A DNA stretch of 64,000 nt from Ornithodoros turicata (GCF_037126465.1 NC_088203.1:78898168-78962167); one strand, 5' to 3'; counted from the first letter of the stretch, positions 12,776-24,673 are shown. A program made the numbers and translations. The notes: generated by a model not told the origin, from the letters alone.

Positions 12776-13021
12776 CAGCTAAAAAAAAAAAAAAAAGATG
12801 CACCCAGTATAACGCGAAACAGGGATGCGGTTTGGGTATAGACCACAAGAGCAACCGCGTACGTATAGGGGACGTAGCGAGGCGAGTCGTGTAACGGTCT
12901 GAAAATAGTGCGCCTAACGTAGTGACTGAGGTAGCGAAACACAAGGAGGACGAACACAAGGCTTCAGTCTCACAACGTCCAGTCACATACCTAATTTAAA
13001 GAAGGGCATCTGATCGATTAA

Positions 13022-13092
13022 AAAGGCACCAGCAGTGGGTTTCGAATCCACACGCTTCGAATTTGGGTCGGAGGCACTATACGAGCATGGCC
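13022..13092 (-). repeat. tRNA-like fragment
   Basis: On the minus strand the stretch ends with GGATTCGAAACCCACTGC, resembling a T-arm and acceptor. The first half does not fold as a tRNA. It is likely a SINE head or pseudogene. Confidence 0.3.
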
Positions 13093-13097
13093 CACTA

Positions 13098-13675
13098 CAC
13101 ACTAAGAAAAAAGGGTGTGAAAAGGTGGTAACTTCTGTAGTTGCCACCTACACTCTTAGAAATGAACTTCACCGCATAGCACGCTCCTAGCCAACCATAA
13201 TCTCTAATGATATCGTTATCTGCCCCGATTTGCTGAAAACGGGAGGCGTACGCCTTTTTGTGACAGTTATGAACAGCATAAGTGTCACAAAAAAGGCGTA
13301 CGCCTCCCGTTTTCAACAAATCAGGGCAGATAACGATATCATTCGAGATTATGGTTGGCTAGGAGCGTGCTATGCGGTGAAGTTCATTTTTAAGCGTGTA
13401 GGTCATCATAGCGTCTGATAAGGGGTGTAAGAGGCTGGTAAAATAAATTATCTTATATCCAAATTGCTACAAAAAGGCGTACGCCCCCTCGCTCACCGAA
13501 TCAGAAGCGATAACCCTATTATTCGTGGCAATGGTTGACGGACAACGTGCTATGCGGTGAAGTTATGTTTTGAGGGTGAGGTAGCAGGTAGAACTTTGCA
13601 ACCTTTTAGGCACAACATATGTGACAACTCTTACCTTCTAAAATGTGTAACTGCTCCACCCTCTTTTTAAGAGTG
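13098..13675. mobile_element. compound MITE (outer element)
   Basis: The left end (CACACTAAGAAAAAAGGGTG) and the complement of the right end (CACTCTTAAAAAGAGGGTGG) form an imperfect terminal repeat with TA outside both (13096-13097 and 13676-13677). Inside lie a complete M1 copy (13151-13398) and a right half of another M1-like sequence (about 13446-13575). The outer element is a different family from M1, although the first ten terminal bases are shared. Confidence 0.5.
13151..13398. mobile_element. M1 MITE
   Basis: 248 bp, starting CACTCTTAGAAATGAAC and ending TTTTTAAGCGTG, with TA at 13149-13150 and 13399-13400. The two arms are nearly perfect complements, meeting at GACAGTTATGAACAGCATAA in the centre. 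It lies inside the compound MITE. Confidence 0.85.
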
Positions 13676-13679
13676 TACT

Positions 13680-14640
13680 AGAGATATGGACATACTGCAA
13701 GTATATCTTAGGAGCGGTGTATGTTAAGAGCAGAACTTCGGAGGGCAACCCGCCCAGTTCTATCTTTGTTAAAAATAATTATTATTCTTAATTCTTGTTG
13801 AAGACGTGGGTCCTATACGCCTTTCTTTTACGCTTTCCAGACAGCCGTGCCCCTGCTTTCTTAGGGGATCTGTGCAACGCCACCATCTCACGTTGTAAAT
13901 GACTCTGCGTGTGACATACTTTTTTTGTGTGTGTTTTGGGCGCTATGGCGGGAACTTGAGAAAAGACTCGCAATATAATATTTAGACTGTAACCCAAAGG
14001 TGGCTAGAGATGGACGTTGTCTTTCGTCCAAATCGCTGTCATATCACTCTAATAGACTAAAAGACGATTTCAAAAAATTCCAGTGCCCCTTACGCACACG
14101 TCTTGTCCTGGACACTTACTCTCCCTGGACAGCATAAAATTCGAATCAAATCTAATCAAAATAAATTTTATCTACACCATTTTGTACACACTGTAACCGG
14201 GGGACTACGGGGCTGTGCCAATGTGGCAGTCGATGCCGCAATTTATACCAGTTTGTTTTTCTATAGAAATAGCGACCTCCGCACCAACACATCATTCATT
14301 ATGGGAGTAGCAGAATTCAGCGGGTGACGAATTCAATTTCCCCCCTTTTTTTTTACTTTCAAACTCAAACTCAACTGAAACATCATGCAATAAAATAACA
14401 AAGAAAAAGAAAAGGGAAAAAGAAAATCCATACAGGAACAGAAACAATGCTTTACTTTCTGTTTCTTTCTTTTTCATTTTTTTATATTTTTATTTTTTTG
14501 TTGAATAGCAAGCCCGCATCAGCCTGGTTGACATTTCCTCTTCTCTCTTTTTTTCTATTAGGCATATCCCCTCCTTTGAAGTACACAATACATCACATTA
14601 ATATTTACAAACAGGGCCCTCGAACATAGACAATTACAAA
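13680..14640 (+). other. no gene; probable LINE 3' tail near 14495-14580
   Basis: Most of this stretch is unrecognised. At about 14503 a GAATAGCAAGCCCGC ... CCTGGTTGACATTTCC ... TCTATTAGGCAT series resembles the AGCAAGCC/TGGCTGAC 3' ends seen at 2.2 and 58.3 kb, preceded by T-rich DNA. Confidence 0.4.
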
Positions 14641-14689
14641 GCTTATTCATGTTGAAACCACGCGCAGACCTTATGCCGAATGTTTGATT

Positions 14690-15240
14690 TCTTTCTTTAT
14701 TTTCTTACGGAAAGTCTTAACACTAGTGGATTTGAGCTGGGGTGGGTCCTAACCAGCTTTTTGAATATCCTTACACTTTTATAACATTCAACTTCCGCCG
14801 GAAGCTGGTTCCACAGTTTTGAGCCAGTGTTTCAAAAAGAATGTAGGCTATTGTTTCTTCTAGATCGTGGTATTGATAGCAAAACGTCCTCATTGCGGCT
14901 ATCGTAGTGTCGTTGTGATTTCTTTGGTTCCACGAAACGCAAACGAAATGGATAAGTAGTGATTTGCGAGTAACAGCATGATTCACAATGCACGCTTTTG
15001 AAGTAAATACAGCGATTTCAATGCTGAAGTATAAGTGAGACCATACACCTCAATTGCATATATCAGATGAAAGGGAATCAATGAGTAATAAACATCTAAG
15101 GAAATATTTAACGGGGCATAGCCTCGCAACTTGTACAGCGCAAATACAGTCCTGCTTATTTTCTTCCTGATCCACGGAACGCGTGATTTCCATTGCAAGT
15201 GTCTTGGAGATATAAAATCATAAGGAGACAGGCTGGAAGA
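14690..15240 (-). pseudogene. LINE reverse transcriptase thumb fragment
   Basis: Minus-strand coding traces include WIRKKISRTVFALYKLRG, YYSLIPFHLIYAIEVYGLTY and LYLLQKRAL, the region just after the polymerase core in CR1/Jockey-group LINEs. Downstream, FRRKLNVIKV and related traces continue in a shifted frame. The palm and endonuclease are absent. The 3' side ends in a T/A-rich stretch near 14,690. It is heavily decayed. Confidence 0.65.
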
Positions 15241-15463
15241 AAAGGCTGGAAGATAGAAGAATAGAGGAAGGCAGATGATTTGTAAGGACATGATCTCTTC
15301 CCAACGTCTAAGTCTTGCAGATAGATACGGCAACGGCCTTTCAACGCGTGAACGCCACTCCGCATCAGCATTCCTGGTATGGGACAAGATCACGAGTCAG
15401 TAAAATCATACAATCAGTCAAGTAAAATAACACACAGTCCAGCTTGTTGAAACGTCGTCAAGG

Positions 15464-15945
15464 AAAATAATAATGAAAAAATGAAGCACGAAGTCAGAGT
15501 AACTATTTAATACGTGAGCAGAGCCTGCTTTCGGGCAGAGCCTGCCCTTCTCCAGACAAAAGAAGCAGTTAAAACATCGCTTATATAAGGAGTGGGATCG
15601 GTGAGAGGAGGAACCAAAGGATAAGAGAGAAGCAACGCAAGGATGAAATCACAAAGAACAAATGAGAAGGCTATACATTGGATAGATATCTGACGCCAAT
15701 GCCGTTGGAAGAAACATACCCCACTTTTTCCCTTTGAATTTCTGCCGGCCGTGCGTGTCCGTTGAAAAAGAAGAAAACGATTAAATACAACTTGCTTACA
15801 GCTAATGTGAATGACGTGAAAAAATTACTTGCGCACCCATTGGTTGGACAGTGACATGTTGTCACACCAAAATAATGAGGTTAGGGTGTCTCACATATTA
15901 AATAGTTACTCTGACATCGTGCTTCATTCTTTGGTTATTATTTTT
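15464..15945. repeat. inverted repeat pair, possible Penelope-like fragment
   Basis: About 50 bp at 15464-15515 (AATGAAGCACGAAGTCAGAG, AACTATTTAAT) recurs inverted at about 15893-15945. Between them is a GC-rich motif (GAGCAGAGCCTGCTTTCGGG then GCAGAGCCTGCCC) at 15525-15557 that could fold on itself. Inverted terminal pieces fit Penelope-like retroelements, but no reverse transcriptase or GIY-YIG coding is visible, so the assignment is weak. Confidence 0.3.
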
Positions 15946-16124
15946 CTATGGGACAAGAAGGGAGAAACTGGAAGTGTTTGGAGACTTTCTCTTCCCTTCT
16001 CACCAAAATGTCCCCACAATTCAAAGCGGCGCTATGCTTTCTAATATTTTTTGAGGTCATCTATTGCATGGGTTTACGTGTGACAAAAAATCGTACGACT
16101 ATTGTAATATGTTAGTTTCTGCTG

Positions 16125-16489
16125 TGGAGTTGGGACACTTTCATAGACGTGATTCATTACATCATAGACGTACTGCACGCCAGCATACCTAGGAAAAAAA
16201 AATGATTATTTCTCTACGTGTCGTACTTAGTGAGATGCAAGCTGTAGAACACACTCCCGAGCAAAGCGCAGACGTCACAGAGCTCAGAGTTGAGTCCATT
16301 CCCATTGGCAGCCATAAGCACGTGACTTCTTGTTCTTGTGCGCTGCCTCACTGGCGGCGGCGAGGTGCTGTGATGTCAGAGCCGCATGAGTTTCGGTATT
16401 CGCGGTGCCCATTTTTTCCGCTTTAAATGCAGATTCACATCGGTTTTACGTTTATCTGGGATAACCTGGGATGACCTGTCGCAGCCCCT
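16125..16489. mobile_element. M5 repeat, copy 1
   Basis: This roughly 365-bp sequence matches the element at 57571-57956 along its length. Shared blocks include TCTACGTG(T/C)CGTAC, AACACAC, ACGTCA, GCACGTGAC, GCCTCACTGGC, TGTGATGTCAGAGC, TCGGTATTCGCGGT and GC(A)(G/A)CCCCTCT. The ends (GGAGTTGGGAC and GCAGCCCCT) are worn. No coding is present. Confidence 0.6.
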
Positions 16490-18040
16490 CTTTATTAAGT
16501 CTGCTCCGAACAGACTGTTGTTACCGATGTCAAATGTGTATCAAGGACATAGCGCGCGCATTTAAAGAAAGCTTTGGATGTAAGTACAACCAATGAGGAT
16601 AACGCGTGATATTTTAAACTAGTTCTAACATAAAAATTGGCTTAGAAGCTTGCACTGGCGCAACGCTCTGGATATTTCCACAAGACGTTCTTATCCTTCC
16701 ATAACACACCCAGATGCAGCAGTTTCGCAACACTAATTCCGCAGGATCGTCAGTGTGTTGCCATTTTTCAGTATGCTTCCGCGCGCGCTTCAGTCGCGTC
16801 ATTTGCCAAGACTGTCTCGGTTGGAAACCTCGTCCAGAACACCCAGACAGACTAACATTCCGGCAAAGCCCTCATAGAACCGCGTCGCACACCGCAGAGA
16901 TGATTGGAAAGTCCCCTGGCTATACAGTCACGAGTCTGCGTTGAGATTACCTACTCCCCCTGAGAAATTGCCTATTTGTGGAACAAAACAAACCTGAAGA
17001 AGCCGGCTCCACGGTCATGGTGTTTTATTATAACTAGGGTTTCTTACCACAAAAGGTAATGGAGATGGAAAACATTAACTACCCTGATTCCGAGGGAAAC
17101 GAAAACAGAGACGAAACTCTTTTCGTTTCCATTACCAGAAACCAAAACGGAAATGATATCCCATCGCGTTAACGATAACAGAAACCGAATTCATAAATTC
17201 GTGCTTCACCGAATTCGTACTGGTGGAGGTCGTCACACATTTGGCGGCTAGTACTTGTCGCGGGCTTGCCTGATCCAGCGAAACTTTACACGGGTCAGCA
17301 TTAGGAACTTATGCAGCAGACGTGCAATTGTGGCGCACAAATTGTGCTTCACAGATAAAAAGAAAGATACGAAGGCAGAAAAATAGGCGATGTCAAGTTG
17401 TCGGTGGTGAGTAAATCAACCTACCGTTTAATATCACTCTTTGATAAAAAGAAAGAAAAGAAAAAAGAAGACGAAGAAAGCGGGTGCGACTGCGAAAAAT
17501 ACACGCAAGATGTGTCTCGTTGTTTGGATATTCTGTTAATTTAGTTAGCGAGGCATGCAGCTGGCTCTGTATCGATAAGTTACCATGTGATGAGCAGAGA
17601 TTGTGGTTATGCATGTCTATGCCTTTCCCATATCTCGTTCAGAGTTCTGGAAACAAAATGGTGAATATAAATGCTGATATCTTTATGAGCTGTAGAGCTT
17701 CGCAAGTATTCCACGCAATCTAAGCGGATTACTAAGCAATCCAATCTAATTCAATTCGCATGAATCCGCAACTGCACAGCACACGCCACATCCCGTATCG
17801 AAAATAGCTTGGAAACGAAATCAGAAACGAAAATGGAAACCGGTCCCGAAAGTGGTCGGAAACGGAAACAAAAGTCGAATTTTTCATGTACCAGCAACAG
17901 AAACTGAAACGTTGTTATTTTCGGTAACAGACCCTGTGCTGTAGTTTACAACTGCGAAAGTGCCACAGACGTGCTCGTTGGTACTAGCTTCAAAGTCGTG
18001 CTAAAGAATGGGAGGTGATGAATTCAGATACTGCAACTCG
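16490..18040. other. no gene recognised
   Basis: No supported gene is seen. GAAACGAAAAC-type repeats (17090-17180 and 17810-17915) are simple A/G-rich sequence resembling degenerate (GGAAAC)n, possibly a decayed tandem. Confidence 0.4.
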
Positions 18041-18049
18041 GTGTACTCT

Positions 18050-18195
18050 CTGAGGTTTTCCTTGTGTTTTCTTGTATACATTATGCAGACGGATGCTGGA
18101 TCCCTGCCTTCCCCTCCTTCCTACTGTGTTCACACCAGCTGTACACAGCTCATAGTGACGGTTGTTTCGCGGTGCTGACACAGAAACAAAAGCAA
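18050..18195 (+). repeat. SINE fragment, type-1 tail
   Basis: The segment holds the SINE core start (CTCTGAGGTTTTCC, then TGCAGACGGATG) and the type-1 tail (TTGTTTCGCGGTGCTGACAC followed by GAAACAAAA). It lines up with the fuller copies at 19.7 and 46.0 kb. The tRNA head is missing or unrecognisable. Confidence 0.65.
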
Positions 18196-18199
18196 TGAC

Positions 18200-19680
18200 T
18201 CAGCAATATCACGTCTACTGGCTAAAACAGCCGAAGAGAGACATATTGTTTGGTTGCTTCTCCCGCATACACTGATCCAGTGCAGTGAAAGCACGCTTTA
18301 CAGAAACCCTACACGTACGGACGAACATGCGCCGTGTTTCACTTTACTCAGATTGACTATTTTTAGGGTGCATTCTGTGTTACTATACACATCCCCTGAA
18401 CCCATGGAGCCGTGCATTTTTTGTGCACCTACATGTCCTATTTCTAGTATGCAGGGTTTTGTCTTGTAGAAGGCGGTTCATTCATTTGTTTTCTTCTTCG
18501 TCTTTTTTTTTTTTTTTTTTACTTGCAAGAGTGGGCGGAATCGAATGGACACTTTGATGCAAAACAAATAACATAGTCAACAGGGCATCCAGACCGTTGA
18601 CGGCCCCGTCGCATTTATCGGTAATACATTGAAGAACTGTCAAACGATAACATAAGTACGACTTCCTTCCTTAGACACAGGATATCAGACCGGATGTTGT
18701 GCGGCATATGCTTTCCTGCCGTGAACCGGAAGATGCAGAAATAGAGGGTAGACAGTTGGCTGGATGACAGAAACATTCTTTTCCATTCGCCTTCCCTCAG
18801 TCAACACATTTTTTTGTGCTGTATGTGTGTGTGTTTGCTCCCTTACGAACGAAGTTTATGTATATTACGTACTTCTTCCGAGACCAATAACACTCGGGAA
18901 GCCTACACTCTGAGATACCTGTTTGCTCCAGCCTTGTGCGACTTACAGTAGCGTGCAGACTTACCACGTACTAAATTTCGTCTTCGTCAATCTCTATTCT
19001 ATTTCGAAAACCTATACTTTTAGTAGCAATAACAGTAGAGGTGAACGTGGATAAGATGGGCAGTGTCCGCTTCCGTGCGGCATCCGCGACCGCAACCGCG
19101 CTAATTGAGATAGCTGTACCACATCCGCACGGATATTCAGAATATCCGCACGTCAGCAGTCATTGCATTTGTACGTGAAACAAAGCTCGTGACGTAAACG
19201 TTACGTTTACTTTTCAGCATACAAATTCTCTCAGGAACGTTATGTTACTCCCACTTGTCCAATAATTGCAGTTAAATGGAAAGGTACTGGAGGGATGCCA
19301 ATCTTCGACACCATTGTGGGTTCACTGCGTGCTCTCAGCTATAGTTCTTCATAGGGGATGTCTGTAGAGACACTAATGCGTATTTGTCGACAAAATGCCG
19401 TATCTGCGAGCACCGCAGAGCTGCGGAGTTTTATCCGAATTTGATCCGCGCGAATTTCAAACCGTCTTGTTTCTGTGCTTGAACGAAGATGTCGCGCGCA
19501 GCTCTCTCTAGGACTACCCTGTACACAACGCCAGACGCATAATATTATAACAATAAAAATAGTTAGAAGTTGGGCCGGTTGGTGGTACACTATTAAAATC
19601 GATAAAAAGAACATACACACACAGAACCCCCCAGTGCACAACGCACGCGCACAGCACTGAACTAACAATCAAATATTTTG
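18200..19680. other. no gene recognised
   Basis: Apart from a poly-T run (about 18505-18521) and a short (TG)n near 18825, nothing is identified. Confidence 0.4.
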
Positions 19681-19688
19681 TAATACCA

Positions 19689-19963
19689 GCTCCCGTGGCG
19701 TAGTTGTTAGGATGATCGCTTTCTAGGGCGAGACTTGGAGGTGACACGGGTTCGAGTCCTGGCACCGGCTATGCTGTCTGAGGTTTTCCCTGGGTTTTCC
19801 AGTAGACTGTCCAGACGAATGTCGGCACAATTCACGTCGGCCCAGGACGCATACTAACCGCCTGTCCCCAACTCCTTCCTGCTGTCCTCTCTCCATCTGT
19901 CCACGTCTGTACGCCGCTCATCCACAGTTGCTTCGTGGCGCTAACACGGAAATTAAAAAGTTA
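19689..19963 (+). repeat. tRNA-derived SINE, type-1 tail, complete
   Basis: The head carries a tRNA-type internal promoter: A-box TGGCGTAGTTG (19696-19706) and B-box GGTTCGAGTCC (19749-19759), ending GGCACCGGCT. Next comes a core (TGAGGTTTTCCCTGGG, CCAGACGAATGTCGGCACAA, GTCGGCCCAGGACGCA), then a tail ending CTTCGTGGCGCTAACACGGA plus an A-rich end. The layout is head, core, tail, A-rich terminus, typical of tRNA SINEs. Pol III transcription is expected from the boxes. It is not a functional tRNA because the sequence continues without a processing site. Confidence 0.85.
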
Positions 19964-20249
19964 TTTCCCAAACAACACGCTTTTATTCCTTTCTTTCCTC
20001 CGGTAAAGTTATCGATTCTGTTCCGATAGGTACAGACATACACTCTTCGGTTACGCAACCACTTCCTCAATTACTTTTCTTTTGGCTTCCCGAAACAACA
20101 ATGCACCATCTTAGTAATATGCATAATCAATCAATCAATCATGCATAATATAACACCGCTCACATTTCCTGTCTTGGTTCATTGTTTTGGTGAGGATCTC
20201 GTTTATTACGCAGGTAGATACTAGACTAAGACACTCACGATCGGATAAA

Positions 20250-21030
20250 CCTAGGGAACCCAGTACACATGCACGACCGCACGACTGTTCCTCGGAGAAA
20301 TATAACGAGTAGACCAGCGGCGCAAGAACTCTACTTCACTAGCACCATGAACTGCGCCTCTGAGTGCACCACAATATACTTGTGTAACGACCAGATTAGA
20401 AGGGAACATCACACGTATGCTGGGACTCTGTGCGACGACCTGTTGCACCACAACACGAAGCGGGAAAAACATATCACTAACAACAAGAACCTGTCGGAGA
20501 CGTGCCTCTCCGTGCGGCGCCAAAAGACGAAAACACGACAAACTAAGGACCAAAATGTCTTAGCAACGACGCACTGTTCAACAACGTGCAGGGTCGTTTC
20601 CACAGAGCGGCAGCTGCGACACAAGGAGCTGCTGGTCATACCCCAACGCCCTAGGCAGTCCTTTGTAGGGAGTACTCCCACACGCGGCTTTTCATAAAAA
20701 TGCACGCACCATCTCCGGAAGACAAACTGAACCAACGTCTCTCCAGGTTAAATCCAACTGAAACAAATGATTGCTACGTTCTTCGACAACATTGAGCAAC
20801 TCACAAATCCGCGACACAGCAGTGGTCTCGATCGCGACGTTTGGCGCTTGGTCCTTCACCTGCTTAAACAGATTTACCAAATCACGGTAGAAACGCGAAG
20901 GCATCGTTTTATCCCTTCAGACATTCTTCCGAGAACCGGCGTTAGACAAGACAAAATGAGTGGAACATTCCCTAGTAAGACGAACCATCGCGTAGCCCAG
21001 GGTGTCGGATATGAAGAAACTTTTTTTCCA
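20250..21030 (-). pseudogene. L1/Tx1-like LINE ORF2 end
   Basis: Minus-strand traces include FYRDLVNLFKQVKDQAP, LDLTWRDVGSVCLP and VLPTKDCLGRWGMTSSS, followed by a C-x2-C-x7-H-x4-C knuckle and AKTFWSLV. This order (thumb, then zf-RVT domain) marks the C-terminus of L1/Tx1-group LINEs. Several stops and frame changes interrupt it. The polymerase core of a similar LINE appears at 42.4-43.8 kb, but the two are separate fragments. Confidence 0.7.
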
Positions 21031-22215
21031 TAGATTCGCGAGCGCACCTTTTCCGCGTCGCAGCGGTGAGAGAGAAGAGATTTCGTTCACGCACGAGGAA
21101 CGTCCTTTTATTTGTCGCACAGAACACAGAATACGAGAGTCACGGTAGAAAAGATCCCCTTTTCCAGTCGCACGCGTCGGAATTAAAATCCCGCAGAGAA
21201 TCGCCCCGGGCGATGGGTGAGGGTGGTGAAGGAAATTGAATTAACGCAGCGGAGACCCCTTTCCTCCAAGCCACACAAATCAAAACGAAGAAAAAAGAAA
21301 GAAATGAAAATCCATCACTGCTACTGTTACGCTGCCCAGAATGAAAATTTGTTTCCGGGAGCGTAAAGTTGATATGCACTGAAACGAAGACAATGACACG
21401 GCTGCCCGGAGGATGAGAAAAAGTATAAAAGGTGCAATGAAATATCTTGCTCAAGAACGTTCCTTTAATTACTTTGGGGAAAAGCACAAGATTTTTTTTT
21501 TTAAATATACATTTGCGCTGATGAGAGAATACAGATTTTTAATACCATTTGAAGTAGCAGGAACCCGGTGGTTGACTGAGCTTGCCATCAGCTATTAGTT
21601 TTCATAAACATTCGAAAAGCTAGTGTGCCTACGTAGTTAGCTGCATTTTGTTCAGTTCAACACCCTTAATGACTGCTATGCAGAACACCCTGCTGTCCGC
21701 CCTGATTTCGAATAAACTATGCCTCTAATCCTTTCACAATACAAGTCACAATATGCAAGACGAGTTGTCGCTTCTCAGTTCCGCCCGATATTTACCAAAA
21801 ATTTCGTGCTGGACTGTGCTGGGTTTCCTATAGAAGAACGTGTATATGCAACAAAATAACACTTTTGCTCTTACGTAACCGGAAATTAAATCAGGAAAAA
21901 TTATGACCAGAGGTTATTGAACACACGATCAGATCAAAATGGGCATGCAACGAAAACATTATACTCAGTGTCATATCATGATATGATAAAAAAAAATTGG
22001 ACCTGCTACTCTTTCTTCATGAATTCATGGAGCTGCTAGCAAATGAAACCATATTGTACCAAAATGAAAACAGGGGTCTAGTTCAATTTCTCCTCTCTTT
22101 TTTTTTTTTTCGTTACAAATAGGGGTCTAGTTGGTACGGTACCCCAAGTACACCACACCAGCCCTGACATGTTTATATGACACGGTTAAAGATGGGAGCC
22201 CAGACCTCTGTCCAC
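21031..22215. other. no gene recognised
   Basis: Unassigned. A 115-codon minus-strand frame (21140-21487) has no visible domain. Confidence 0.4.
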
Positions 22216-22221
22216 AAGAAC

Positions 22222-22430
22222 AAACAACAACAACTTTATTTCGAGATGATGAATGAGATGGTTTGTCATAAAATCAAACTAAACCAATGGGGAGTTTCAT
22301 CGCCAGGGGCGATACTCTACTCCATAGCTGGTGGTGATGCGGTGAATGAAATAATGAGCCCCTTCACAATATGGATCGAAGTCCTATGTTATCCAGAAAG
22401 GCGAAGAGAGCTTTGAGGGCAGAGCGTTGG
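22222..22430 (-). repeat. LINE 3' end (AATAAAGTTGTTG type)
   Basis: On the minus strand the segment ends CGAAATAAAGTTGTTGTTGT. Upstream, GGCGATGAAACTCCCC is also seen near 55.58 kb (as GGGGAATTTCATCGCCAG on the plus strand), and related ends are at 63.2 kb. The repeated 3' position and AATAAA fit a LINE 3' UTR. Coding upstream, if any, is too decayed to name. Confidence 0.5.
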
Positions 22431-24180
22431 TGGGCTGGATGTGGCCGGGGGGGGGGGGGGGCGGGGACCAAGCAATTTTGTGAGAGAGAGGGGGCGAGAG
22501 TCCAGCTCTTTAAGGTATCCGGGGAGTACGGTTCGGGAAAGTTGATGGTGTGACAATGTCCACAAGAAGATGTCCAAGAGCTTCAATGGTCAAATGCTCC
22601 AACGGTGAGTTGGCTCAAGGATCAAGAAATTGCTCTCAGACTCAAATGACTTGGTCTGGATATCAGCATGAACTCGAGAAGCTCCTTGTAGCGGCTACGT
22701 AAGCTTATTTGGACTCTAGTCAATGTCGCTATGCACGAGGACACAAGAACAGCAGTATGTCCAACAAGATAGTCAAGGTGGAAGTTTGGATGAATCGGTT
22801 TCCGATAGCGTCTCCTCATTCTTTTACTTCGAAGGGCAACTATTGTGTCATATGTGGCCGCAAACAAAGATAAAATTTACGAATACGGATTTGGGAGCAA
22901 ACCGTCTGATTGCGCCCTTGAAACCCAATTCCAAAACCTCTCGATCCCGCAGGGCAAATGTATGGAGAGCAGGGAAGTGGTAGGTAGCCAGGAGGTGATC
23001 GTCTTCAAGGGATCTGCGTCAACTTTTATGCGGGGGTACCACTGAAATGTCTTCGATTGAATTAGGCAGGGATCTCGGAGAGCTGCTTGCGGCATTTTGT
23101 ACGTTGCAGCTCCGCTTCTCGCGAGACGGAAACAGAAATCGATGCACACGCGCTGCTGAACTGTTGCTTTCATCGTGAAATGCGAAGCACACTGCAGGTA
23201 GACGTTCGATCAGAGGGAGCTCCATAGGGGCTTCCGTTTTGCACGTGCACACAGGGGTGTCACGTGTCCTGCATTGTTGCATTCCGCAGCGTAATATAGT
23301 TTTCCTGAATAAAAATCAATACCTGAAATAAATGATCGGCCCTCCAAGTTCAGCGTCTGAGTGACGAAGCCCTCCTTATATCCCCACTGTGGGCCCCGGG
23401 GGCACTGTGGCTAGGGCGGGAATCAAGAGGACGACAGAGTGGCAGCGGCAACGCACCATCGCCGGACGTTCGCCAATGTTGTGCTGTCGAAGGGTAACAA
23501 GACGTCACTCTTATCTGCGCTGATCCAGCCACTGGCTCTGCAGCAATGGTGACCGACAGTTCTCTTATAAATGTTCATTTCTGAATCTGCACACTGGACA
23601 AGACAAAACAGAGTCAGGAACGAAGTGGTGTCATGTCCGGTGCTGCAGTTTCAGAAATGAGCTTTTACCAACTGCCTCTCCATTTTTCATTGGTTAATCT
23701 TATAACTGAGACAGATCCAAATTTCTCATTCTCTGGTCCAGACCGTTTACCACGCTATTTTGGCTCGACTCTCCACCGACTTTGCCTCGCTGTAGTTTTT
23801 GCGCTATAAGCCAAGAATAATACCCCATACTGTGATGCAAGGTTATATTAAAAAGACCTATAGGCTGCTAATGGGCAGCTAAAATATTATAATATATTAT
23901 ATGTATTCTATATTTTAGCTGGCCGCCGCGTGGCGAATACTGAGCATTTCCTTTTAGAACGTGATCTAAACGAAACGAATGAGGCGAATACATCGTGCGC
24001 ACTCGAATAATGTGAGCCTGAAGTCATCCAGCTCTGCTGCAGTTATAGGACCATCACGTATTAGTTGTTTGTTTTTTGTTTTCTACTGTCATAAGCAGTA
24101 CTGGTTTGAACATTTCTTTTCTTATTACTTATTTGTTTACGATTCTCGCACGATCTTATTCATCCCAGCTGGAAACCATC
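22431..24180. other. no gene recognised; 15-G run
   Basis: A run of 15 G lies at 22447-22461. Minus-strand frames at 22877-23282 show no known motif. AT-rich low-complexity sequence lies near 23880-23920. Confidence 0.4.
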
Positions 24181-24183
24181 CCC

Positions 24184-24673
24184 CTAAAAACAGGACTTCA
24201 CCGCATAGCACGCTCTGGTCCAACAATTGCCACGAATGAAAGGCTCATCTCTTCTGAATCGAAGAGAGCGTGAGGCGTAAGCCTTTTTGTGGAAATTCGG
24301 ATATACACTCTTAAAAATGAACTTCGCCACATAGCACGCTCCTAGCCAACCATCATCCCGGGTGATATCGTTCCCTTCCTTGATTTGTTGAAAACGGGAG
24401 GCGTACGCCTTTTTGCGACACGTATGCAGAAATGTTAATTGTCACAAAAAGGCGTACGCCTCCCGTTTTCCACAAATCATGTGAGAGAACGATGTCACTC
24501 GGGATGATGGTTGTCTTGGAGCTTGCTATGCGGTGAAGTTCATTTTTAAGAGTGTATGATAACAGCCACAAAAAGGCGTACGCCCTCCTGTCTTTCGGAC
24601 CAGATGCGATAATCCTGTCATTCGTGGCAGTGGTTGGCACACAGGCATGCGGTGAAGATCTGTTTTCGACGCC
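24184..24673. mobile_element. M1 MITE (outer, split by a second M1)
   Basis: The left half (CTAAAAACAGGACTTCACCG to GTGGAAATTCGGATA) and right half (TGATAACAGCCACAAA to GGTGAAGATCTGTTTTC) are arms of one M1 of the GCCACGAATGA subgroup. They are separated exactly by a complete M1 copy and one extra TA. Removing the inner copy restores a centre like that of the intact element at 37236-37477 (GGATATATGAAAATTGCC). Confidence 0.85.
24306..24554. mobile_element. M1 MITE (inner, nested)
   Basis: 249 bp, with ends CACTCTTAAAAATGAACTTC and its complement, flanked by TA (24304-24305 and 24555-24556). It is inserted at the centre of another M1. It belongs to the subgroup with CGTTTTC/GAAAACGGGAGGCGTACGCC beside the central spacer. 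Confidence 0.9.

Noticed and set aside
19689..19770. Functional tRNA gene
   Set aside because: A- and B-boxes are present, but the sequence continues into a SINE core and tail and acceptor pairing is poor. The same holds at 46013-46085 and 63750-63825.
20269..20697. 142-codon plus-strand gene
   Set aside because: It is the antisense of a recognisable LINE zf-RVT region on the minus strand.
22877..23282. LINE or transposase coding on the minus strand
   Set aside because: Two overlapping frames look moderately protein-like, but no motif of any known family could be pointed to.
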